Of a stretch of DNA of 64,000 nucleotides, positions 10,901 through 22,900 are shown piece by piece; position 1 is the stretch's first letter, and every line of letters starts with the position of its first letter. The notes beneath the pieces were generated by a model. That model did no database searches. It was given only the letters and a program-made list of their open reading frames with translations, and was not told the origin of the DNA. Source of the stretch: Liolophura sinensis (lineage: Eukaryota > Mollusca > Polyplacophora > Chitonida > Chitonidae); the NCBI RefSeq assembly GCF_032854445.1, contig NC_088295.1, forward strand, positions 95,475,805 through 95,539,804, written 5' to 3'. The translations under genes and the position numbers were made by a program.

Positions 10901-13900
10901 AGGGAATACAGCATCTGGTGATTAAAGTACATATATGGAATACAGGGAATACAGCATCTGGTGAGTAAAGTACATGTATGGAATACAGGAAATACAGCAT
11001 CTCGTGAGTAAAGTACATTTATGGGAATACAAGGAATACAGCATCTGATGAATAAAGTGCATGTATGGAATACAGTGAATACAGCATCTGGTGAGTAAAG
11101 TACATGTATTCAATACAGGGAATACAGCATCTGGTGAGTAAAGTACATGTGTGGAATACAAGGAATACAGCATCTGGTGAGTAAAGTACATGTATGGAAT
11201 ACAGGGAATACAACATCTGGTAAAGTACATGTGTGGAATACAGGGAATACAGCATCTGGTGAGTAAAGTACATATATGGAATAGAGGGAATACAGCATCT
11301 GGTGAGTAAAGTACATGTATGGGAATACAGGGAATACAACATGGGAATACAGCATCTGGTGATTAAAGTACATGTATGGAATACAGGGAATACAGCATCT
11401 GGTGATTAAAGTACATGTATGGAATACAGGGAATACAACATCTGATGATTAAAGTGCATACAACATCAAATACTTGATAGCATGAAACCGAAGGAATACA
11501 TTTAGAGATCGTAGTATGATACCAAATACAACATATAGTAATTAAAACATAAAACCCGCGAAATACAACATCAAGTAATATAATTATGGCAGTTGCTACT
11601 TTCTGTATATTCTGTATACAGAAAAAGAATATTTAATCACATTTAAATCAAATATTGCAATAATCAATTCCAACCTCAACCGTGCCCTCAAACCTAACAT
11701 AGGCCTACAGGTCATACATGCACAACTTGTCTCCGAACTGAAGAGTGAAGCAGCACTGATTGCCACACAAATATTTTAGGTTTTTGATACACTATGTATT
11801 CTTGACTGCTAGTTTGCACCAAGTTGAATATATCTATGTATTCCTGACTGCTAGTTTACATCAGGTTGAATATATCTATGTATTTCTGACTGCTAGTTTG
11901 CACCAAGTTGAATATATCTATGAATTCTTGACTGCTAGTTTGCACCAAGTTGAATATATCTATGTATTCTTGACTGCTAGTTTGCACCAAGTTGAATATA
12001 TCTATGTATTCCTGACTGCTAGTTTACACCAAGTTGAATATATCTATGTATTCCTGACTGCTAATTTGCACCAAGTTGAATATATCTATGTATTCTTGAC
12101 TGCTAGTTTGCACCAAGTTGAATATATCTATGTATTCTTGACTGCTAGTTTGCACCAAGTTGAATATATCTATGTATTCCTGACTGCTAGTTTACACCAA
12201 GTTGAATATATCTATGTATTCCTGACTGCTAATTTGCACCAAGTTGAATATATCTATGTATTCTTGACTGCTAGTTTGCACCAAGTTGAATATATCTATG
12301 TATTCTTGACTGCTAGTTTGCACCAAGTTGAATATATCTATATATTCCTGACTGCTAGTTTGCACCAAGTTGAATATATCTATGTATTCCTGACTGCTAG
12401 TTTGCACCAAGTTGAAATATATCAGAATTTTGTCTGTTTGGATAGAACTGAAAACTTTAAGCCCAGTGTTACTTCCCGCCCCCACCCTCGTATAATCGAT
12501 ACGGGATTCTTTCGGCCTAACTTACAGCAGTGTCTTCCATCCTAACTTACAGCAGTGTCTTCCAGCCTGACTTACAGCAGTGTCTTCTATCCCAACTTAC
12601 AGCAGTGTCTTCCAGCCTGACTTACAGCAGTGTCTTCCATCCTAACTTACAGCAGTGTTATCCAGTCTAAGTTACAGCAGTGTCTTCCAGCCTAACTTAC
12701 AACAGTGTTTTCCAGTTTAACTTACAGCAGTGTCTCCATCCTAACTTACAGCAGTGTCTTCCAGCCTGACTTACAGCAGTTTCTTCCAGCCTAACTTACA
12801 GCAGTGTTTTCCATCCTAACTTACAGCAGTGTCTTCCAGCCTGACTTACAGCAGTGTTTTCCAGTTTAACTTACAGCAGTGTCTTCCAGCCTGATTTACA
12901 TCAGTGTCTTCCAGCCTAACTTACAGCAGTGTCTTCCAGCCTACCTTACAGCAGTGTCTTCCAGCCTGACTTACAGCAGTGTCTTCCATCCCAACTTACT
13001 GCAGTGTCTTCCAGCCTAACTTACAGCAGTGTCTTCCAGCCTGACTTACAGCAGTGTCTTCCAGCCTGACTTACAGCAGTGTTTTCCAGTTTAACTTACA
13101 GCAGTGTCTTCCAGACTAACTTACAGCAGTGTTTTCCATCCTAACTTACAGCAGTGTTTTCCAGCCTGACTTACAGCAGTGTTTTCCAGCCTGACTTACA
13201 GCAGTGTTTTCCAACCTGACTTACAGCAGTGTCTTCTATCCTAACTTACAGCAGTGTTTTCCAACCTGACTTACAGCAGTGTCTTCCATCCTGACTTACA
13301 GCAGTGTCTTCCAGCCTGACTTACAGCAGTGTTTTCCAGCCTGACTTACAGCAGTGTTTTCCAGTTTAACTTACAGCAGTGCCTTCCAGACTAACTTACA
13401 GCAGTGTTTTCCATCCTAACTTACAGCAGTGTTTTCCAACCTGATTTACAGCAGTGTCTTCCAGCCTGACTTACAGCAGTGTCTTCCAGCCTGACTTACA
13501 GCAGTGTTTTCCAGTTTAACTTACAGCAGTGTCTTCCATCCTAACTTACAGCAGTGTCTTCCAGCCTGACTTACAGCAGTGTCTTCCAGTTTAACTTACA
13601 GCAGTGTCTTCCATCCTAACTTACAGCAGTGTCTTCCAGTTTAACTTACAGCAGTGTCTTCCAGCCTGACTTACAGCAGTGTTTTCCAGTTTAACTTACA
13701 GCAGTGTCTTCCAGACTAACTTACAGCAGTGTCTTCCAGCCTGACTTACAGCAGTGTCTTCCATCCTAACTTACAGCAGTGTTTTCCATCCTAACTTACA
13801 GCAGTGTTTCCAGCCTGACTTACAGCAGTGTCTTCCAGCCTGACTTACAGCAGTGTCTTCCATCCTAACTTACAGCAGTGTTTTCCATCCTAACTTACAG

Positions 13901-16900
13901 CAGTGTCTTCCAGCCTGACTTACAGCAGTGTTTTCCAGTTTAACTTACAGCAGTGTCTTCCAGCCTGATTTACATCAGTGTCTTCCAGCCTAACTTACAG
14001 CAGTGTCTTCCAGCCTAACTTACAGCAGTGTTTTCCATCCTAACTTACAGCAGTGTTTTCCAACCTGACTTACAGCAGTGTCTTCCAGCCTGACTTACAG
14101 CAGTGTTTTCCAGTTTAACTTACAGCAGTGTCTTCCATCCTAACTTACAGCAGTGTCTTCCAGCCTGACTTACAGCAGTGTCTTCCAGCCTGACTTACAG
14201 CAGTGTTTTCCATCCTAACTTACAGCAGTGTCTTCCAGCCTGACTTACAGCAGTGTTTTCCAGTTTAACTTACAGCAGTGTCTTCCAGCCTGATTTACAT
14301 CAGTGTCTTCCAGCCTAACTTACAGCAGTGTCTTCCAGCCTGACTTACAGCAGTGTCTTCCATCCTAACTTACAGCAGTGTTTTCCAGCCTGACTTACAG
14401 CAGCGTCTTCTATCCTAACTTAGAGCAGTGTTTTCCAGTTTAACTTACAGCAGTGTCTTCCATCCTGACTTACAGCAGTGTCTTTCAGCCTAACTTACAG
14501 CAGTGTCTTCCAACCTAACTTACATCAGTGTTTTCCAGGTTAAATTACAGTAGTGTCTTCCAGCCTGATTTACATTAGTGTCTTCCATCCTGACTCACAG
14601 CAGTGTCTTCCATCCTAACTTACAGCAGTGTTATCCAGCCTGATTTACATCAGTGTCTTCCAGCCTGATTTACATCAGTGTCTTCCAGCCTGATTTACAT
14701 CAGTGTCTTCCAGTTTAACTTACAGCAGTGTCTTCTATCCTGATTTACAGCAGTGTCTTCCACTCCAACTTACAACAGTTTCCCCCATTCATAACTTTCA
14801 GCTTACAGCGGTCAAACTTGGAGCAGTTTCTCACACTCATACCTTACAGCTGGCCTCCACCATCTAACTTACATCGGTACCTTCCACCCAAACTCACAGC
14901 GAGTTTCTCCCACTCTTAACTTACAGTCGGACTTCAATCCCAACTTGTAGCAGTGTTTTCCAGCCTGTCTTATAGTAACTTTGTAATACCTTATCAACCT
15001 AAGCGGTGGCTCTACTGTGGCTTTCAAAAACCTTTCTACTTAACATGCAGCGGTGCCTCCCATTCTAACTTACAGCGGACCTTCCGGTCTAACATACAAC
15101 ACACTTTCTCCCACTTCTCGGACCTTCCACTTTGACTTACAGCGGGTCTTCCACGCTAGCTTACATCGGGCCTTCCACTCTAGCTTACATAGGTCCTCCT
15201 CCCACTCTAACTTAAACAGGCCTTCCGCTCTGTAGTACAACAGGCTTTCTCCCACTCTAACTCTAGTCGGATTTGACTTGTAACAGTGCGTGCCTTCCAT
15301 CCTAACTGATAGCGGTGCCCTCTACCGTAGCTAGCAAATGCTTCCAGTCTAACTTATGGCGGTACCCTCTACCGTAACATCCAAATACCTGCCAGTCTGC
15401 CTATTAGCGGTCCCCTCTAACGTAATTTCCAAATACCTTTCAGTCTAACTTACAGCAGAGCTTTCTTTGCCGGGAAAATTAAAGAAATGCCAATGCCTGT
15501 TGTCCAGGCTATAGTGCAGACGATACTTCGGCAGGTGACGTCCACCTCCAGTTCGTTCACATCCTCTGTTGATAATCGCCCGGATGAGACTTGGGTGCTT
15601 TAAGTCGGCCTGAAAATTAAAAGGTTCCGTGCAGATCAACAATATGCATACGCACTATACCAGTATATAGTTTCATCATTCATAAGATATTTGAGGCCGT
15701 CAGTTGCCAACTAATTTAATAGCTTCTGTTACAACGTCATAACCTTTGGACGAGCGCGTCCTCGTCGGCTTCAACTCCGGCTTTAACTCGCATAATATGT
15801 CAGGAATCTGGCCGGAGGAGATCATGTTCCCCGTAGTTATGCCCCGTGTCCTTCTCGCTAAATACCAATTCTCATACATGCATGTATTGCTTGTATCCTT
15901 GGGTGTTGCAGAGATATATATTTATCCGTACGTACTGGTTTTCACCCATGTATAACGAGAGGGTTTATATTTATGTACTGGTGTTCACACTAGTGCGCTG
16001 AGGAGGTTTATATTTACCTGTATGTACTGGTGTTCACACTAGTGCGCTGAGGAGGTTTATATTTACCTATATGTACTGGTGTTCACACTAGTGTGCTGAG
16101 GAGGTTTATATTTACCTATATGTACTGGTGTTCACACTAGTGTGCTGAGGAGGTTTATATTTACCTGTATGTACTGGTGTTCACACTAGTGTGCTGAGGA
16201 GGTTTATATTTACCTATATCTACTGGTGATCACACTTAAATTGTGCGCTGAGGAGGTTTATATTTACCTATATGTACTGGTGTTCACACTAGTGTGCTGA
16301 GGAGGTTTATATTTACCTATATGTACTGGTGTTCACACTAGTGCGCTGAGGAGGTTTATATTTACCTATATGTACTGGTGTTTACTCTGGTGTGGTGAGA
16401 GGGTTTATATTTACCTATATCTACTGGTGATCACACTTAAATTGTGCGCTGAGGAGGTTTATATTTACCTATATGTACTGGTGTTCACACTAGTGTGCTG
16501 AGGAGGTTTATATTTACCTATATGTACTGGTGTTCACACTAGTGTGCTGAGGAGGTTTATATTTACCTATATGTACTGGTGTTCACACTAGTGTGCTGAG
16601 GAGGTTTATATTTACCTATATGTACTGGTGTTCACACTAGTGTGCTGAGGAGGTTTATATTTACCTATATGTACTGGTGTTCACACTAGTGCGCTGAGGA
16701 GGTTTATATTTACCTATATGTACTGGTGTTCACACTAGTGCGATGAGGAGGTTTATATTTACCTGTATGTACTGGTGTTCACACTAGTGTGCTGAGGAGG
16801 TTTATATTTACCTGTATGTACTGGTGTTCACACTAGTGTGCTGAGGAGGTTTATATTTACCTGTATGTACTGGTGTTCACACTAGTGCGCTGAGGAGGTT

Positions 16901-19900
16901 TATATTTACCTATATGTACTGGTGTTCACACTAGTGCGCCGAGGAGGTTTATATTTACCTGTATGTACTGGTGTTCACACTAGTGTGCTGAGGAGGTTTA
17001 TATTTACCTGTATGTACTGGTGTTCACACTAGTGTGCTGAGGAGGTTTATATTTACCTATATGTACTGGTGTTCACACTAGTGTGCTGAGGAGGTTTATA
17101 TTTACCTGTATGTACTGGTGTTCACACTAGTGTGCTGAGGAGGTTTATATTTACCTGTATGTACTGGTGTTTACTCTGGTTTGGTGAGAGGGTTTATATT
17201 TACCTGTATGTACTGGTGTTCACACTAGTGTGCTGAGGAGGTTTATATTCACCTGTATGTACTGGTGTTCACACTAGTGTGCTGAGGAGGTTTATATTTA
17301 CCTGTATGTACTGGTGTTTACTCTGGTTTGGTGAGAGGGTTTATATTTATCTGTATGTACTGGTGTTCACACTAGTGTGCTGAGGAGGTTTATATTTACC
17401 TGTATGTACTGGTGTTTACTCTGGTGTGGTGAGGAGGTTTATATTTACCTGTATGTACTGGTGTTTACTCTGGTTTGGTGAGAGGGTTTATATTTACCTA
17501 TATGTACTGGTGTTCACACTAGTGTGCTGAGGAGGTTTATATTTACCTGTATGTACTGGTGTTTACTCTGGTGTGGTGAGAGGGTTTATATTTACCTATA
17601 TGTACTGGTGTTCACACTAGTGTGCTGAGGAGGTTTATATTTACCTGTATGTACTGGTGTTTACTCTGGTGTGGTGAGAGGGTTTATATTTACCTATATG
17701 TACTGGTGTTTACTCTGGTGTGGTGAGAGGGTTTATATTTACCTGTATGTACTGGTGTTCACGATAGTGTGCTGAGGAGGTTTATATTTACCTGTATGTA
17801 CTGGTGTTCACACTAGTGTGCTGAGGAGGTTTATATTTACCTGTATGTACTGGTGTTTACTCTGGTGTGGTGAGAGGGTTTATATTTACCTATATGTACT
17901 GGTGTTCACACTAGTGTGCTGAGGAGGTTTATATTTACCTGTATGTACTGGTGTTTACTCTGGTGTGGTGAGAGGGTTTATATTTACCTGTATGTACTGG
18001 TGTTCACGATAGTGTGCTGAGGAGGTTTATATTTACCTGTATGTACTGGTGTTTACTCTGGTGTGGTGAGAGGGTTTATATTTACCTGTATGTACTGGTG
18101 TTCACACTAGTGTGCTGAGGAGGTTTATATTTACCTGTATGTACTGGTGTTCACACTAGTGTGCTGAGGAGGTTTATATTTACCTGTATGTACTGGTGTT
18201 TACTCTGGTGTGGTGAGAGGGTTTATATTTACCTGTATGTACTGGTGTTCACACTAGTGTGCTGAGGAGGTTTATATTTACCTGTATGTACTGGTGTTCA
18301 CATTAGTGTGCTGAGGAGGTTTATATTTACCTGTATGTACTGGTGTTCACACTAGTGTGCTGAGGAGGTTTATATTTACCTGTATGTACTGGTGTTTACT
18401 CTGGTTTGGTGAGAGGGTTTATATTTACCTGTATGTACTGGTGTTTACTCTGGTGTGCTGAGGAGGTTTATATTTACCTGTATGTACTGGTGTTTACTCT
18501 GGTGTGGTGAGAGGGTTTATATTTACCTGTATGTACTGGTGTTCACACTAGTGTGCTGAGGAGGTTTATATTTACCTGTATGTACTGGTGTTCACACTAG
18601 TGCGCTGAGGAGGTTTATATTTACCTGTATGTACTGGTGTTCACACTAGTGTGCTGAGGAGGTTTATATTTACCTGTATGTACTGGTGTTTACTCTGGTT
18701 TGGTGAGAGGGTTTATATTTACCTGTATGTACTGGTGTTTACTCTGGTGTGCTGAGGAGGTTTATATTTACCTGTATGTACTGGTGTTTACTCTGGTGTG
18801 GGGAGAGGGTTTATATTTACCTGTATGTACTGGTGTTTACACTAGTGTGCTGAGGAGGTTTATATTTACCTGTATGTACTGGTGTTCACATTAGTGTGCT
18901 GAGGAGGTTTATATTTACCTGTATGTACTGGTGTTTACTCTGGTGTGCTGAGGAGGTTTATATTTACCTGTATGTACTGGTGTTCACACTAGTGCGCTGA
19001 GGAGGTTTATATTTACCTGTATGCACTGGTCTTCACCCTGGTGTGCTGAGGGAAAGCGTTTTAAACTATTGTTGGATTTGCTCAGTAACGTGATCAGGCG
19101 ACGTCCTCTCTCACGGAAGTTGATCAATGTATTCAGGTCAGTGGGCCGTGGACTTGTCAGTGTAGTCTTGGAAGAATCATTGTAGGACACCGTGGACAGT
19201 TTCTCATCGCAAATACCTGAAAACAAAAAGAGCATTGTTACCTTTTAGTTGACTAGAATATTAATAGGGAAATATTTCCACTTAAAGAAATATAGGCCTA
19301 AGGTGTGCAGTCTTTCGTTGATTCCTGTTTTCCCAATGAGGTTGTGCTGTCAAATTGGTAATTAGTCATTAATCACAGGTAAACAATGCTCAGCTTGAGT
19401 CCGAATGGCCATTGGGCAGAGAATGGGTAGTCTTGGCGCCTAAAAACGAGCATTTCTTCTAAATGTGGCCACTATGACAACATCGCAGTGAGGTGACGTC
19501 TCAGTAATTCAAAGCTAAATGCAAGACATATATTTTACAGCTGATTTACATAACAAGTGAAAGCTATTTGCAAAAGCAACTCACCCGTGGCGGATACACG
19601 GACACTTCCAACTGGAAAGGGAAGAACAGAAATACATTACACGAAGATATAACTGCTGAATTCACCAGGCAAACAATGTATTATCACGTGTTTATTTTCA
19701 TTACAGCTTTTACATTCGTGCAAATCTAGACATACATGTACCAATATTTAACCATCACAAATCTAGGCATCCGCATGTTAATCTTTAACCATCACAAATC
19801 TAGGCATCTACATACCATTCGTTAACCATCAGAAATCTAAGCATCCTTATACCATTCGTTACACATCACAAATATAGGCATCCTTATACCATTCGGTAAC

Positions 19901-22900
19901 CTGTACAAGTCTAGGCATCCTTATACCAGTCATTAAACATCACAAATCTAGCCATCCGCATATCATTCGTTAATCATCACAAATATAGGCATCAGCATAC
20001 CATTCGTTACCCATCACAAATATAGGCATCCGCATACCATTCGTTAACCATCACAAATATAGCCATCCGCATGTCAATCGTTAACCATCACAAATCTAGG
20101 GATCCGCATACCATTCGTTACCCATCACAAATATAGCCATCCGCATGTCAATCGTTAACCATCACAAATCTAGGCATTCGCATACCAATCGTTAACCATC
20201 ACAAATCTAGGGATCCGCATACCATTCGTTAACCATCACAAATCTAGCCATCCTTATACCAGTCGTTAACCATCACAAATCTAGGGATCCGCATACCATT
20301 CGTTAACCATCACAAATCTAGCCATCCTTATACCATTCGTTAACCATCACAAATCTAGCCATCCTTATACCAGTCGTTAACCATCACAAATCTAGACACC
20401 CGCATACCAATCGTTAACCATCACAAATCTAGCCATGCGCATACCAGTTGTTATCCCTCACAAATCTAGGCATCCATATATCAATATTCTACCATCACAA
20501 ATCTAGGCATCCATATACCATTCGTTAACTTTTACAAATCTAGCCATCGACATACCAATCGTTAACCATCACAAATCTAGGTATTCGCATACCAATCGTT
20601 AACCTTTACAAATCTAGCCATCCGCATGTAAATCGTTAACCATCACAAATCTAGGCATTCGCATACCAATCGTTAACCACCACAAATCTAGGCATCTATA
20701 TATCAATCGTTCACCATCACAAATCTAGGCATCTGCATACCAATCGTTCACCATCACAAATCTAGGCATCCGCGTACCAATCGTTAACCATCACGGACGT
20801 TTCAGGTCATATATGACCAGGCCAATTCCAAATACATCACTAAACCAAAAGTCTACTAGAGTAGGGCTGTGTAAAATAAAACATTAGGACGGATTCATGT
20901 CAAGAGAAGCCGTCGGTCAACAGGTTTTACTGATGCTGGAAAGGCACAAGCATACCGTTAATCAGTATCCAGGTCGGGTACCATTCTAGTATTTAGATCA
21001 TCGTTAACCATGAATATAACGGAGGGAATTTGTTCCATTCACTAACAATTGTAGGGTATTATCCCACACCATCACAACAAACATTCATTCATACTGCCAT
21101 GCAGCGTCCTTGTCGGCTTGGACAACAATATACCGAAGGGTTCTGTATATGGCGTGTACACATTTCGCATTGTAGCATTTGTTAGATCCTGTGTAGTGAG
21201 TGACGATTTCAACCAACGTCACAAGTCATTACTGCAAGAACTCATGTGTCAAGGTTTTTTCATCAAACGCCTACACTATAAGTTTCCAAGTTTTACAATG
21301 AGTATAATTCTCTTGTAAGTAAATATGGACAGAGCGTCCAGAATCTCTGGTGCTCGCCTTCGTGATGGTGTCTAATTCCGCTTAACCCGGCTAGGGGCAG
21401 TATATTCTTCGTGTTGAATTATATCCCCAAGTTAGATATATGAACAGTTGCAATCAAAGCGCAATTGAGATACATATATTATAGACCTGTACACGGTTTT
21501 AATGCTGATTTTACTCATTGATACTCAGTGATATAATTTTCTTGATGTACAGTTCAATTCCAGGCGTGTGTTATCTACATGTACCCCTAACCGACGAAAG
21601 TCCGTCATACAGCAGGGTCCAGTACATGTTCTTGCAACATTGGAAACAATTGTAACTTTTCCCAATTCAGTGTATAAGCTATTGCATCAAGACGAGGAAA
21701 CAGCTTTAATGTACATTGTACATTATCTCCACTATAGAGATATGTCATTGCAAGAGGTGAACTGCCATTGTCGGAGGTGAACTGTCATTGTCACAGGTTA
21801 CTTGTCATTATCAGATGTCAACTCTCATTGTTACGGGTCCCCTTTCATTGGCACAGGTCAGCTTTCATTGTCAGAGGTCAAGTGTTATTGTCACAGGTTA
21901 TTTCTCACTGTCAGAGATCAGCTGTCATTATCACAGGTCCCCCTCCATTGCCAGAGGTCAGCTTTCATTGTCAGAAGTTAACAGTCACTAACACAGGTTA
22001 CAGGGGTCAAATGTCATTGTTACAGGTCTCCTATCAGAGGTCAGAGGTCAATTGTCAATGTTCCGTTTCATTGTCAGAGGTCAACTTTCACTGACAGAGG
22101 TCAGCTCTCATTGTCAGAGGTCAACTGTCACTATCACAGATTACTTTTCATTGTTAGAAGTCAAATGTCATTGTCACAAGTGCCGTTTCATTGTCAGAGG
22201 CCAACTCTCACTGACGGAGGTCAACTGTCATTGTCAGATGTCAACTGTCATTGTCAGAGATCAAATACCATCGTTACAGGTTCCCTATTATTGTCAGAGG
22301 TCAGCTCTCATTGACAGAGGTCAACTATCATTGTCACAAGTGCGGGTTCACTGTCAGAGGTCACAGGTTACTTGTCATCGCCAAAGGTGTCAACTGTCGT
22401 TACAGAGGTCAGCTGTCATTGTTAGAGGTCACCTGTCATCAACAGAAGTAATTGACATTAATGACGCGTAATTGCTCCCCCCCCCCCAAAAAAAAAAAAC
22501 TTTCACAAATTGTTAAAATCTCCCGCGATACCTAACAAAGGGGCTATTCATTGCAGTTTACGGCGAGAACAAGATAAAACAAGCGACACTGTATTCTTTG
22601 TGTCTACTCATGTCATCGACTATGAGTGGAAGAACAAAGTAACTTGCTTTCTATCCTTGACCTCAGCACTAGGCCTTTGGTATATGATATCTGGTAGTCT
22701 CAGATTCAAATCCAGATGATTCTCTTTTTATTCACATATTTTTCTCCTTTTTTCATTCTTATTTTCAAAATTTGTACAACACCTGCCGATGCATTATTGT
22801 GTATTATGTATTATTACACACACAAAAATATAGAAGCCAATTTTTGATGCTTTCAAATAAATACTTTTATTTCATGAACAATTTCGGCTTAAAGGTCTAA

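Noticed and set aside
10243-11373. Several overlapping minus frames of 87 to 229 codons rich in YSLYS and MYFTH
   Set aside because: 43-bp repeat. Only the part downstream of the acceptor at 10432 is real coding sequence (exon 5).
11760-12545. Plus-strand open frame of 261 codons
   Set aside because: A 42-bp repeat read in frame, inside intron 4 of the minus-strand gene.
21745-22450. AGGTCA-rich block as a nuclear receptor enhancer
   Set aside because: The hexamer is simply part of the repeated unit, with irregular spacing and no other support.
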